Origin: Maniola hyperantus
Lineage: Eukaryota > Arthropoda > Insecta > Lepidoptera > Nymphalidae
Length of the DNA: 64,000 nucleotides
Assembly (NCBI RefSeq): GCF_902806685.2
Contig: NC_048538.1
Location: forward strand, 11,594,001-11,658,000
Direction of reading: 5' to 3'
Part shown: positions 1 to 11,164 of the stretch, piece by piece
Numbering within the stretch: the stretch's first letter is position 1
Layout of the letters: every line of letters begins with the position of its first letter
Made by a program: the position numbers and the translations under genes
The notes under the pieces: generated by a model
What the model was told of the DNA's origin: nothing
Database searches by the model: none
What the model saw: only the letters and a program-made list of their open reading frames with translations

Positions 1-922
1 AGTGATTTTTAACGTACACAAATAAGTGATGACTTATCACTTGAGACCGAGCACTCTGAGTGCTAAATTACAAGGGTATGTGTGTAAAGGGACACGTTCC
101 TTACCTATTGGGCTACGCATGTGTCTGAACATTGAATTGAATTGACTAGAGACACCAGATAGGTCTGTTGATCTCTATGTTACCCTAATATTGCTTGGAG
201 CGTTGCATTCTTCTGATGACTATTTATAAATAATACATAAAGCAACTTTAGCGTTCGAGAGCACTTTAGCGAGAGAGGAACATAGCACTCTGGTGTTTGT
301 GCATCCTACCTAAAGGAGAGCCTAGCGCCCAGTGCTTGTGAATCTTTTACTATAGTGATTTCTAGCGTACACAAATAAGTGATGACTTATCACTTGAGAC
401 CGAGCACTCTGAGTGCTAAATTACAAGGGTATGTGTGTAAAGGGACACGTTCCTTACCTATTGGGCTACGCATGTGTCTAAACATTGAATTGAATTGACT
501 AGAGACACCAGATAGGTCTGTTGATCTCTATGTTACCCTAATATTGCTTGGAGCGTTGCATTCTTCTGATGGATATTTATAAATAATACATAAGCAACTT
601 TAGCGTTCGAGAGCACTTAAGCGAAAGAGGACCATAGCACTCTGGTGGTTGTGCATCCTGCCTAAAGGAGAGCCTAGCGCCCAGTGCTTGTGAATCTTTT
701 GCTAGAGAGTGATTTCTAGCGTGAGTACTTTATCACTTACAAGTAAAATACAAAAACCCAGCATTAGCGTTTGAAGACACCTATGCGAGAGACGACCATA
801 GCGCTCTGGTGTTTGTGCATCCTGCCTAAAGGAGAGCCTAGCGCCCCAGTGCTTGTGAATCTTTTGCTAGAGTGATTTCTAGCATGGACTACTTTATCAC
901 TTACAAGTAAAAATAATAAAAT
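1..922 (+). repeat. 354-bp tandem array (partial, runs off left edge)
   Basis: Unit starts beginning AGTGATTT lie at 1, 354, 708 and 871. The first two units are nearly identical and 353-354 bp long. The third (708-870) keeps the first ~15 bp and the last ~110 bp but lacks most of the middle. The fourth stops near 922. Each full unit contains an internal GAGAG/CTAGCGCCC block and an AT-rich block. No open frame is conserved between units, so this is a non-coding local satellite or minisatellite. The true copy number is unknown because the array continues upstream. Confidence 0.9.
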
Positions 923-937
923 GCAACATACCTTCAC

Positions 938-1119
938 ACAATGGATTGAGGTCAGGCCTGCGATTATAACTTGCTTCGGCGGTATCGTAGTGCAAGCCGC
1001 TCATCCTTGAGATCTCTAAGATCATTACACTCATTCACACACAAAGGATTGAGGTTAGGCCTGCGTTTATAGCTTGCTTCGGCGGTATCGTAGAGTAAGC
1101 CACTCATCCTTTAGATCTC
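938..1119 (+). repeat. 103-bp tandem duplication
   Basis: Two head-to-tail copies start at 938 and 1041. They share GGATTGAGGT(C/T)AGGCCTGCG, a CTTGCTTCGGCGGTATCGTAG block and a CTCATCCTT(G/T)AGATCTCTAAGA end. They differ by scattered substitutions. Confidence 0.85.
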
Positions 1120-1178
1120 TAAGAGATCGATATACCTACACCACACCACACTACACAAACCATTTACAGTGGAACACG

Positions 1179-1310
1179 CCACTATAAAGTATGCTTGCAT
1201 GCGCCGTGCTATCTCATGAGAGGAACGCACCTCTCCTAACAGTATGCTTGCATACATTGCGCTATCCCTTGAATGATGACGCGTAGTGGGGGGGGGAGCT
1301 CGTGTTCGTT
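1179..1310 (+). repeat. 62-bp tandem duplication and poly-G
   Basis: AGTATGCTTGCAT occurs at 1179 and 1241, each followed by a GC-rich stretch and GCTATC. The second copy is more diverged. A run of nine G follows near 1287-1295. It looks like part of the same repeat-prone locus as the two arrays upstream. Confidence 0.6.
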
Positions 1311-4300
1311 GGTATTTTATGTTCTTAATGTGATAGGATACCAAGGGAAGGCAGAAGCTCACCGTTGAAGGCGCGGCGGAGCTTTCAACCATCATTCACT
1401 CCTAACCCCTTTTACACGAACTGGAGTGAATGGTGCCATTACACAGGGCTTCTTCTTCCTACAGTAGGAGGAAGAGCTTACATTTAGGTTTACACACGTT
1501 GAGTATGGGTACTAATATTATTACACTTCTTTTAATACGTCTCAATTGCTGAACCCACATCTTAAACCCCAATGGTTTAAATTCTATACCCGAACACGGT
1601 AGACATTTGGTATTCAATACGCGAACAACTGAATGATCGACCAGACAACTCCTATACACGAACGCACGTTCCAAAATAATGTGTTAGTTTCTATGCGTGA
1701 ATACATACCTTCAAAGCCCGAACACCTACAGTCATTTGAGCATTCAATACGTGAATGCCCACTTCCTCAGCTCATACCCCGTAAGGTCCGTTAGGTCTGA
1801 TGAACTCACTATTTCTGATACTCTAAACGTCCTTGGGTTATTGCGTTCACAACATGTTAAAAGGTTTCTACTGTTAGATGATACGCGTGCCACTAAAAGA
1901 TATGAAATAGGAAGCGTATTCTTTAGGTAGATCAGTATATGAGGTAGGGTAAATTCATTAGGTAGGCCTCGGTAGAGTTACAACTTTTGAATTTATAACA
2001 TCAAGTATGGATTTTGGATAGCCAAGTTTGGAAGTCGTAGTTTGGATGAGAAAGAGTTTTACAATCAATTTTTTTTCATGAACAATCAATAAATAATCAG
2101 AATTTTAGTAAGCGTAACTACACAATATAAGACCTCCATAAAATTTTGATTACTAAATATTATTTCATATACAATATTACAAAAATATGAGATTCTAAGG
2201 GACTTCTAATTTTTGGTAGATTTGCGTAGCTTTTTTTGACTACATAATAACTTGGTTAATCAATTGAACTAAAATACAGGCGTTATATAACAGTTAGTAG
2301 CTTCAGAAACGATAAACCACGTGCCGAATTAATTAGGCCCTTGTATTATAGAGCATTTGTAAGTTTAATGTTGGCACGTCCAACAATTTAATCCCTTTAA
2401 GGGTTTGACCTCAAAAATTACCTACGTCATTGCCATCCTTGTGTCGTATGCGGAATCCGTTATTTAAACCTTATGTTTTGGATTCAGTGGTTGTAGGCTG
2501 ACATTAATGGTGGATTTAGCGGTTTCTCCGTGAAACAACCTTTATGTGTGTACGTTTATGTGACATAGAAATTACGATTTGCGAGAAATACATGTGTGAT
2601 ATTTTTATACTAATAATATGTGTGTAGGTACTTTAAATATTAATGTACAATATTATTCATTTATAATAACAATTAATAAAAATACTTTATTTCTTTATAT
2701 TAAGTTTAATGTTGTTTCTCTTATTTTATTTTTGTAAACATTAAAACAATATGATTGTATGTAATGGCTAATGAGTATATTGTAAATAAATGAAAGAAGA
2801 TTATACTTTAAATAATAATGTTAAGCTAACTGATCTTGTAGGTTGTTAAAAACTCCACTTAACGCGATAATCTCATTTTGTAATTTCATTGCATGATATT
2901 CCGTCGTACTTAACCGACTTTATAGGACTTCGTTATTTTCCTTAATTAAGTATATTTTTTGTTTGTTGTACCCTTTTGTTCCATACATCCTATAAAGATT
3001 CTGAGCGAGTGCTGTAAATTAAATTACTGAAACATTTTAAATTCTTCTCACACGCTACTCGTAGCTACGCGTCTTTTATTCGTTTATCCAATGAAATGAA
3101 ATCAAATAAATCGTTTGTGAAAATATTTCTCAACAACTGTGTTTTCAAAACAAAAATAACAATACCTGGCTATTCGACTCTGGCTGTCATAAGAGCAGGT
3201 GCTCTTTTCGGTGACAGGCAAGCGCTGGATGGTGCCGTTATTTGTGCCCGGACTCCAGAGTTTATTTATTCGAAACTTCTGCCCGCTTCAGATGACCACC
3301 GCCCAGTCACAAACTGTCACTGTATTTTTCGACCCTTTATTTTCACTTGACAAGAATATTCCGAACGTCCTCTCGATATTACATTCCGATACGACTTTTT
3401 ACTCGTGATACATTTTTCCAATTGTCTCGTTGCGCGCCTCCGCAGTGCGAACTAACGGAATAGAATTTTCAAACAGTTTTGATTGATAAAGGTAGACAGG
3501 TTTTCGCTTTCTTTGTTTGTGAAATTAGATTCGGGAGGTAGCGTGAAACTTCAGTTCCACTTGATTAATGATGATTCGAGGGGGATTCGAGAAAAAGGAA
3601 ACGATTTTAGGTTGCTCGATTTTCTATAGAAAACGAATTAGCCGCCGTTTCTTTTTTCGGTAGGTTAATTTCTGTCTCGGGGCGAATGTGCTTAGATTTG
3701 ATGCAATAGCGCGATATTATCCAATTTTCCGAAACAACGCTCGGGCTCTGTTAATATTTGATATGTTCTCGACTTTTCTCGAATTTAACGCAGCGATTAA
3801 ACAACGCGGGGCGAAGGATTATATGTGAATATTTAAAATGCTATATCGGTTCTAGTTCAGTGAAGGAGCATGGGATTGTTCTTACGATTTATTAAAAATA
3901 TTGCTGAATATTCATTCATATTACATTAATATTCATTTAAATATAAATTATTATCTGTACTTTTACTAATTCAATGCAAAAAAGATTATTGATATCAGTT
4001 AGTAAAATAACCAAAAATTTATAAATCCTCCCAGGATTTCAGGAGTCCAGTAAATTAGACATAGTTGCATACCGCAGGTTGGAAAGCCATTAAAATAGAA
4101 GGATTACTTTTATGGCACAGTTAGCTCGCTTGAGATAATATCGGTTATTTTATGGATGCCAATAAAGGGTATTCGATTTTAGCCAACCGTGTGTGTGATT
4201 GTATAATAGCGGGTTTAATTTAGTACGAAGCCTAATCCGGTACTGTAAGAACTGTTTTAAGCCCGTACCGTATTACAATAGGTATAATTTTACTTTTGTT

Positions 4301-4337
4301 TTGATTTTAATAATGAGTTAGGTAAGTTCAAAAATAC
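1311..4337. other. Unique AT-rich intronic DNA, no gene seen
   Basis: Short open frames occur but none resembles a known protein. Around 1490-1760 several short variants of ATRCGTGAAY / CCCGAAC recur, including TTCAATACGCGAAC and TTCAATACGTGAAT on the same strand. The part at 3380-3830 is richer in C+G and CpG than its surroundings. Confidence 0.5.
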
Positions 4338-4473
4338 AGTTAGAATATGAACTAGCCACACTGGGCCATCGTAGCAGACTATGGCCTAAACCCTTCTCGT
4401 TCTGAGAGAAGATGCGTGCTCAGTAGTGGCCCTATAGTGGGCTGGCAATGGGTTGATCATGATGATGATGTTC
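4338..4473 (+). mobile_element. Retroposon 3' end with GATGATG tail
   Basis: The block runs CACACTGGGCCATCGT...GACTATGGCCTAAACCC, then TTCTCGTTCTGAGAG, GTGCTCAGTAGTGG and ATGGGTTGATCATGATGATGATG. The same block recurs at 50123-50250 and, decayed, at 43868-43960. The GAT-repeat end is typical of lepidopteran RTE-mobilised 3' ends. Whether the unit is a SINE or a LINE tail cannot be decided here. Confidence 0.6.
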
Positions 4474-5469
4474 AAGTAGTAATTAGTATTAATTGGGGAT
4501 GATTGGATTTATACGCATAAAAGATTTTCAAGAATAAGAACTTCCCAAACTTTACATTCAGACAATCAGAAAGTGGGTTAATGAGATTCGTTCAAGAAAA
4601 ACATCTCGTTAGGGCATACATTATTCAAGCTTTCTCAAAGTTATTCCGTGTTCACGCGTTCATTAAATGCGAATAAAGTTGCGATTCGAGCAAACCGTCC
4701 GGACCTGACATATCAACTTATCACCTCGCGAACTATTCCCAAGTATTTGGGGACTCGAGAATACACTCCCGGCTTGTTACCTATTTAAATTTATCACTCA
4801 ACTTTTATGTTCTAAATTCGTTGTAACAGGTAATATTTCACAGGTTATTAATTACAATGCCGGCATCCTCGGTGTAACTCTTATTACATTACGTCAGATG
4901 CAAATTGAAAAATTCCCCGGGCGTGTGTCCCGTCTCTCCGAAGTATTTTGGCAAAATTATTCTCATTCATTAAGTCGAGAAGTGGAGGGCGCACGAGATT
5001 GTCGACGTAACATTTACTTGTGAGTAACGAGGTGACTTCCTGTTATTAGTTATGTCGCTATAATATTGTTTTCCCTCTGATTTTTGTCCTTATAAGCTCT
5101 CAATATCCTTGAGATTAACTTAGAAAGTTTTACCATTTCATCTGTTGAAGCTCTAATCATACTGTGATAATATATATCTCTTTATCTTATTTATCTGTTT
5201 GCTTAATATTGTTGGTAAAATCTTCTTTTTATAGTATGCTAGACGAGGTTAAGTCCGTAATTCCGTCCACATGGATACCTATTACCTATAGGTTTCTTAA
5301 AAATCCCAAAAACTCTTTGATTTTCTGCGATAATATAAAGTATAGCATATGTATTCATTCAGGGTATAAGCTATGTCTATTCCAAATTTCAGCCGAATCA
5401 GTTCAGTCATCATGCGTAAAGGAGTAACAATATTCAAACATTCCAACTTTCACATCTATACAGTTAATA
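4474..5469. other. No feature recognised
   Basis: Unique AT-rich sequence with moderately GC-rich patches near 4640-5040. No open frame with recognisable content, and no repeat shared with the rest of the window. Confidence 0.4.
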
Positions 5470-5710
5470 TTATAGAAAAGAGAAATGATTCGTTTGTTTA
5501 TGTGTAATCTACTCTGAAACTACTGAACCGATTTTAATAATTCACTACCCATGTTAAGTATAAATGCGAAGGGGATTGTTTGTTGGTTCGTTGGTTTGTC
5601 CTCTAATCAAGCCGCGATGGACCAACGTGATTTTTGCATGCTTATGTTAAATTGGTGATTTTTAGAAGCCTAAATCTATCCGGATGAAAAGTCTCGGGCA
5701 TTATCTAATA
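5470..5710 (+). mobile_element. Two decayed Helitron-like fragments in tandem
   Basis: The first (5470-5550) carries the ACTACTGAACCGATTTTAATAATTC core seen in the element at 9023. The second (5556-5710) begins TATAAATGCGAA, followed by the TTTGTTGGTT run, TTTGTCC..AATCAAG and CAACGTGATTTTTGCATG. It ends CCGGATGAAAAGTCTCGGGCA...CTAAT, a decayed version of the CGCGGACGAAGTCGCGGG...CTAGT end. Confidence 0.6.
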
Positions 5711-6867
5711 CAAATTACATCATCCATTTAAATTGTGTGTAATGTAATCTCTCTGTAATCATGTTGAGGTACATTGCCATTTATCTAATTTCATGACATG
5801 AGCTTGCCAAAATAACATCCCAAATCTCTACGCAGTGTTCACGTCTCTTAATACCAATCCATTAATTAAAACTTATTTTGTCCCAAATACGACACCTCTT
5901 CGTTGGCAAATAGCGTTAGCACGCGTAATCCAAACTAAAACTTAGTTATTGTTTATGGAACATATACGAGATTATTTTAACATGGAACTAGGGGGAAACG
6001 AAACTTATACACTGTGTCTTATTAATTACAAAATTAGGTTTCGTCTACAATCTACGTCGTACGACAAATATAATTACTTAAGTACCTTTTTTTTTATTTG
6101 TTCATTCAATTGTTTGTGGATGGAGTATAATATTTTAGGATTGAAGAGAGTTATCCTCAAACAACAATTTATAAAAATGTTGTGGCTGAAAAATATGTTG
6201 CGATCTTCAATTTCGACATCCAATACAATCCTAGTTGAAAACTCTTGAAAGATAGAAAATCTCTCAAAGAGATGCGTTTAACACGAGACAAAGACTGATT
6301 TAGATCTCTTTGCGGAGGCCCTTTCATGGCTACTATTTACTTTACTCACGGGGCCTCTTCCAGGCCGTGCACCTAAATCCTTTGCTCAATATGTAAGAGA
6401 TGGCTTCACCTACTCAACGCCAGCAAAGATTTTCCACACTTGAAGTTTTTCAAACAGATTTCACTTTGCAATACAATATTAGGTAGGTATTCGATGTTCT
6501 AAGCTGCATAGCCTATTTCCATTAAACCGACAGTTCAAAACTTTTACAATATGAGCGAGTTTTTGCCGATGCTACCGTTCCTGCCACCTTAGTTCATGAG
6601 AGGTGGTCTAGCTAGTGGTGGTGTAGTTCACACTCGCCCATAATAATATATTAAATTCCCACGCGCTTCTCCACTCGTTACACCTATACTCGTAGACTTC
6701 CTGGTTGAGTGATAAAATGCAACCTATAACCGAGGCCTTCCATAAGACGAAAAATATCCCTAGAAACTTTTACAGGTTGTTACCTGGGCTCAATTCAACT
6801 CAACTCAAATTCAAGCTTAATTTGACATAAATGAAAAGATGATTGTTTATTAAAGCTTTGCAATAAA
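5711..6867. other. No gene recognised
   Basis: A 99-codon open frame at 5949-6248 (+) has no recognisable motif and an amino acid make-up expected of AT-rich random sequence, so it is not called. The rest is unique sequence. Confidence 0.4.
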
Positions 6868-7007
6868 TCTATACTACTTATTTAATATGAGAAAGTGAGT
6901 TTGTTGCCCATCCGTTTAACCAATTTTGACGAAAGGTATGTATCAGATAGCTTGTATCCCGGAGATAAACCTAAATCCACGCGGACTAAGTCGCGGGCAC
7001 AATCTAG
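6868..7007 (+). mobile_element. Non-autonomous Helitron (Lep1-like), 140 bp
   Basis: Starts A|TCTATACT and ends GCGGACTAAGTCGCGGGCACAATCTAG|T. It contains GCCCATCCGTTTAACCAATTTTGACGAAA and a shortened CAGATAGCTTGTATCCCGGAGAT core. The 3' part can form the short hairpin expected just before a Helitron CTRR end, and the flanking A and T fit insertion into AT. It has no coding capacity and would depend on a Rep/helicase protein encoded elsewhere. Confidence 0.75.
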
Positions 7008-7939
7008 TATTCTATATTAACAAAGTTCTATTTAAACAAATCCAAAGTACATTTTCTAGTAATTAGATAACTAGGTGACTAAGTAATACTAATTAAGCAC
7101 CTACTGCTGTAAAAGTTGTCTAGTTAAATAGTCTTTAAAGCTGAAGTTTTTGCGTTTCAAACTAAACTCGAGTACCTTTAAGAGTATTATATGATATTGC
7201 TCTTTAGAGAAAGTGAATTACCTTAGACTTGGGCCATTACAGCTCGCGTACGTGTACCCGACATTCAAAGATAATTCCTTAATATAATTTGCCATACTTA
7301 AATTGTAATGAAGTTTATTCTCCACTCAAGTCTTTCGCAACGAAGCGGGGAATGTAATCGGTAGAGAACTAATACAGCCCCCTTCGCGTATGGAAATGGC
7401 TCGTTGGGGACGCAGTTAGTTCTTTTGATAGCAAGCCTCTTTCTTGTCGAATTAAAACTGAGATCGAGCTAGGCGATTTCGAGAAAATTAAAGGAGCGTC
7501 TCATTTTCAACGATGACTCTTTACGGGTAATATTAGTATGATTGTGGCTCGCTCACCGAACTTAAGTACTTACTCAAGTGTCTACTTATTTTGTACTGAA
7601 CGTTTATTTTAATTAAGTGGACGCCTTATCAAGGTGTAACAAGCGAGTGTGTGTGGAAAATCATTTATTTGTCTGCATACCCCGTCTTGACTTAATTGAA
7701 ATTCTTGTTTGTACAGTATACTTTGGTGTTAACGTGGCTTATAAGTATTTAGAAAATAATTAAAATGTTGCGTTGGATAATTACCATGAAAGGAAAGATA
7801 ATTTAAATTTAAATTTACACACACCAGCACTAAGGTTTTGAATTAATATTGCAGAATATTAATAATATTCACAAAAATACTACGTTATTTGTTGGTTATC
7901 TCAACAAATTATTACTTTGTAAGTTTTTTCTTCCGTTCT
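7008..7939. other. Unique intronic DNA; CG-richer block at 7316-7560
   Basis: No gene seen. The block at 7316-7560 contains several CpG and few homopolymers, unlike the surrounding AT-rich sequence. It is a possible conserved non-coding element, but this rests on composition only. Confidence 0.35.
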
Positions 7940-8045
7940 TACAGACGCACGCCACGCTCATCTGTGGCGTGCGGAAATCCCAACAAGAGACCTAAAGTAT
8001 GTCCAGCAGTAAATATCTATCGGTTGACGATAATGATGATCATAG
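7940..8045 (+). mobile_element. RTE-like LINE 3' end fragment
   Basis: Contains GGCGTGCGGAAATCCC, CAACAAGAGACCTA, TATGTCCAGCAGT, ATCTATCGGTTGACGAT and AATGATGATCAT. This matches the better-preserved copy at 33955-34292, whose last codons read ...VQQWTSI before a GATGATG tail. Only ~100 bp remain. The left end also forms a 10-bp inverted repeat (CGCACGCCAC / GTGGCGTGCG). Confidence 0.7.
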
Positions 8046-8879
8046 TGAAGGTTTTTTTTTTAGCTTTCATGTTGAAAAAAAATTGTTCACATTTTTGCCT
8101 CAAAAAATATCTTTTATTCTTATTTTATCTTGATAAATAGAAAGATAAAAATTGTGTTTAACCACGATACAACGATTACAGTTCACGCTTACAAATGCAT
8201 AAGTAAATATTCACTTAAAATTATAAACACTATAAATATTCAGATTATCGTGGAACAACTCCCCACAAAGTAATACGAAACTACAGCAAGCTGTAGCATT
8301 GGTTTTCAGGAGGAGCCTTAAGTGTTCCTCGATATTATGATTGGTCGACACAACGTATAAGACTCTATACTTTGACGAAAAATTTGATACGTCTTTGTTA
8401 CCTGTTATCTGCCAAAGCCACTATGATCCAAACTTGATAGTCACTGATCGTTCCTACTGTTCCATATACATTTTCAGCTGTTATAAAATAACGAAGGTCT
8501 GGCCCTCACGGGCTCTTAGTCCATGTATTTAAATATTTAATTCTGTAAAATGAAATTGCAGTTACTGAATTCTAAAAAAAGTAATATAAATAGGATGTGC
8601 TATCTTTAATATTGGTTTTAGACCGTATGGTCTACAAAAATTAATACAATATTTCTAGTATCCAAAGTACTTAACATAAATTAAACTGTAATAGTGCTCT
8701 TAAAACGTAGGTATGTTTGCATAAACGCACACTGATCTTTCACTATTTTGAATTCTGTGGTTGAGGTTAAACAAGTGGTCTTACACCGTAGTGCTTTCCT
8801 TAGAACTTGTCTCCTCGAGGATTATAAACTCTTGGTTCCCTCGCACTTGCACATATCAAGCTTATTGCTGTCCCCTTAG
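8046..8879. other. No feature recognised
   Basis: AT-rich unique sequence. A 63-codon open frame at 8341-8532 starts at a TTG and has no recognisable content. Confidence 0.4.
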
Positions 8880-8945
8880 TTTCTACATTGGAACGCTCGC
8901 AAAAAGCGTTCACCCGTGATATTGTCCCTTTTAAGTCTAGATGCC
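8880..8945 (+). repeat. Diverged repeat, copy 1 of 2
   Basis: GGAACGCTCGC...GTTCACCCGTGATATTGTCCC followed by a TTTAAG...TGCC block. A related copy on the same strand lies at 9550-9612, about 670 bp away. The type of element is unknown. Confidence 0.5.
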
Positions 8946-9022
8946 GTACCTATACTAACTTTTTGAGACAGTGGATTATCAGTTCAGAATTTAGACCGGC
9001 TCAGAGAGCACAGCAATAGTAG

Positions 9023-9196
9023 TCTATACTAATATTACAATGAGATAAAGTTTGTAAGTTTTTTGTAGGAAGTAATCTCTGGAACTACTACAGCGATTTT
9101 GAAAATTCTTTCACCAATAGAAAGCTAGATTCTTCTTAAGCGACATAGGCTATATTTTATTTTAAGCATTCATGCAAAGCCGGGGCGGGTCACTAG
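9023..9196 (+). mobile_element. Non-autonomous Helitron-like element, 174 bp
   Basis: Begins TCTATACTAATATTA. It carries the motifs GGAACTACTACAGCGATTTTGAAAA, TTCTTTCACCA(A/T)AGAAAGCTA and GACATAGGCTATATTTTATTTT. It ends GCCGGGGCGGGTCACTAG|T. This is a widespread lepidopteran family with the same CTAG end as the other Helitron-like copies here. It has no coding capacity. Confidence 0.7.
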
Positions 9197-9281
9197 TATT
9201 TAATATATGTATTGAAATTTATTGTTACATTTCTTTCCTTTGTTGCCAATGCCCAATAGGATGCCCCCAATGCTCTCCAAA

Positions 9282-9478
9282 TACTTACTTATAGTACGCG
9301 ACAGGTCGAAATGGCAAATGGCAATCGAAGTATGAAGTGGGGGGAAGCCTCGCACACCCGCACAGTTCCCGCGCTCACCCGGTGTGAATAGTGCAGGTGA
9401 CGTGCGGGTGTACGGGGCGTCTGATTAGTCGCCTCATAGCCCGATTGCCATCTCGACCTGTCGCGTATTATACTTACT
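9282..9478 (+). mobile_element. hAT-type MITE with 8-bp target duplication
   Basis: The 181-bp element (9290-9470) has terminal inverted repeats built on TATAGTACGCGACAGGTCG / CGACCTGTCGCGTATTA. It is flanked on both sides by TACTTACT (9282-9289 and 9471-9478). An 8-bp duplication is the hallmark of hAT transposition. The GC-rich interior has CACACCCGCAC and GTGCGGGTGT arms and no coding capacity. Related copies are at 31459-31594, 31637-31784 and 57136-57245. Confidence 0.85.
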
Positions 9479-9549
9479 GCTCTTTCTCGCTCGAGCTGCC
9501 AACCGGCTTCGGTCGCGTTTTGTGTTTGTCTGTCCAGGCCTTTATTGCA

Positions 9550-9612
9550 AGCTCTCTAGTTTGAACGCGTCCACCCGTGACATTGTCCCGCCTTAACTGC
9601 TGACGCCTTTAT
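9550..9612 (+). repeat. Diverged repeat, copy 2 of 2
   Basis: TTTGAACGCGTCCACCCGTGACATTGTCCC followed by GCCTTAACTGCTGACGCC, related to 8880-8945. Confidence 0.5.
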
Positions 9613-10387
9613 TTTAGCCGGATGCAAATTAAATTACACTCAAGTTTTGCTGACTTGGCCACACTGTTGGGAAGATAACTCGTCGCTTGTTGGTTGTTGT
9701 TACTGTTTGAGCGTTTGTCTTCTTCAACTTACCTTATTTCCGCTATTTAATTCCGTCTTGGCATCTCAAGTCTCGAAGCTTAAAACCTGCAAGTAGTTTT
9801 CTACTAAGGTTTAATAAAACACTTATGTAAATATTATGTACTTTTGAGGAAAACGAATTTTTGCAAAATTCACTCGGGAAATCAGGTCATAGTCACTAGT
9901 TTTCAGTCGATGAAAATCCACATATTAGGATTAGGTACAGACTTTGTGATTATCTTCTACGGTAATAGTTCAAATAGGTAGGTACCTATATTATATGGAT
10001 ATTAATAGTAGGTATGTATTTACACGTAGGTAGGCCAATAAAAGTTATTCTCCTTATCTACGGAAATCTATCATTTATTTACTTAAGATTATTCATTATT
10101 TGTTAAACAACTGAACTGTTCAATCAAAGTTCATCTGTTCAGTCCATCGATGGTTCAGTCAAATTTTGAAAATCGGTGAAGGGGTAGAGTTCCCAAAAAT
10201 TCTAAAACGTATATTTTTCATTTTTAATCGCATGCCTAAATACCAATTTTCATTTCATTTCCAAAAATATTTCTTAGTGAATGTGTAGGACGTCATAAAA
10301 TAAATCTGCATTATATAGATGCGTGATCTGCAGTCAAAATTTCAAGTTTGTAATTCTGTTCGTTGATAGATCAGTTAGGCAGTCAGA
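9613..10387. other. No feature recognised
   Basis: AT-rich unique sequence without an identifiable gene or repeat. Confidence 0.4.
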
Positions 10388-10432
10388 AAAAGTATTACTT
10401 GTAAGTAAGTAAGTTACTTTTTTCATTCAGGC

Positions 10433-10733
10433 GACCTCCTCTATGGCGGGTGCTGCGGCCATCAGCGCCGAACAGGCCAAGAGGCGCAAATATGAAAATG
10501 GGAGCCTCTCGATGGGAGCTTCGTATTCGTGCCTTTTGGTGTGGAGACCTTGGGGCCGTGGGGCCCGGGGGCTCGAGCTCTTTTTAAAAGAAAACGAAAA
10601 GAGTTATCGAGTCAACCGGGGACCCGAGAGCTGGCAGCTACCTTGGTCAAAGAATTAGTTTGGCCATCCAAAGGGGTAATGCTGCCAGCAACTTGGGTAC
10701 AATGCCTCGCTGCGGTGGTCTCGATTAGGTTTT
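10433..10733 (+). pseudogene. Non-LTR retrotransposon ORF 3' fragment, frameshifted
   Basis: Across all three frames the block encodes a recognisable C-terminal segment of a retrotransposon polyprotein. One frame gives AISAEQAKRRKYEN, a second gives FGVETLGPWGPGARALF, and a third gives STGDPRAGSYLGQRISLAIQ followed by RGNAAS.LGTMP and a stop at 10731-10733. From memory this GVETLGPWGP...GDPRA...QRIS.AIQRGNAA pattern is the tail of an invertebrate LINE-type reverse transcriptase protein. At least two frameshifts and loss of the upstream part show a dead copy. It is GC-richer than its AT-rich surroundings, fitting a transposed origin. The clade is uncertain. Confidence 0.65.
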
Positions 10734-11164
10734 AGATTTAGTTTAATTTATTTTAGTTTTAATTAAATGTTGTTTTTTTTAGATTTAAGTTTATTAATAG
10801 TTTGTTTAAAATAAATTACTTACAAAGTAAGTAATACTTTTATGTTAAAATATAAATTTTAAAAATAAGTTATGTTCTGATTACTTATTACAAAATTTTT
10901 ATTTTAACATACAAATTAAGTACAAACCATACATCACAATCATGGATTTTCATTGTTGGTTGCGTGGGAGACTGGTCACAGTCAACTAGGCTCCCAAGTC
11001 CTAACCCGGAAATTATTCACAATAATATAATAATACAAACTGATTGTAGTTAATCTAAATGCGGTAAGCCATGAAACTTTAGCGGACCTATTGTTTCAAA
11101 CTCACAAAAGACGCTGAAAGGGCCGCGCAAACACACTACAACAGTAAAGTTGGTCGGATCTGCT
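10734..11164. other. AT-rich flank, no gene
   Basis: Holds the right arm (10829-10841, AAGTAATACTTTT) of an inverted repeat whose left arm is at 10388-10400. The two arms flank the LINE fragment. Confidence 0.45.

Noticed and set aside
1111..1395. 94-codon minus-strand frame
   Set aside because: Runs through tandem repeats and a poly-G tract, with no recognisable content.
5949..6248. 99-codon plus-strand frame
   Set aside because: No recognisable family, and chance length in AT-rich DNA.
10443..10735. Two overlapping frames read as separate small genes
   Set aside because: They are frameshifted parts of one dead LINE coding fragment.
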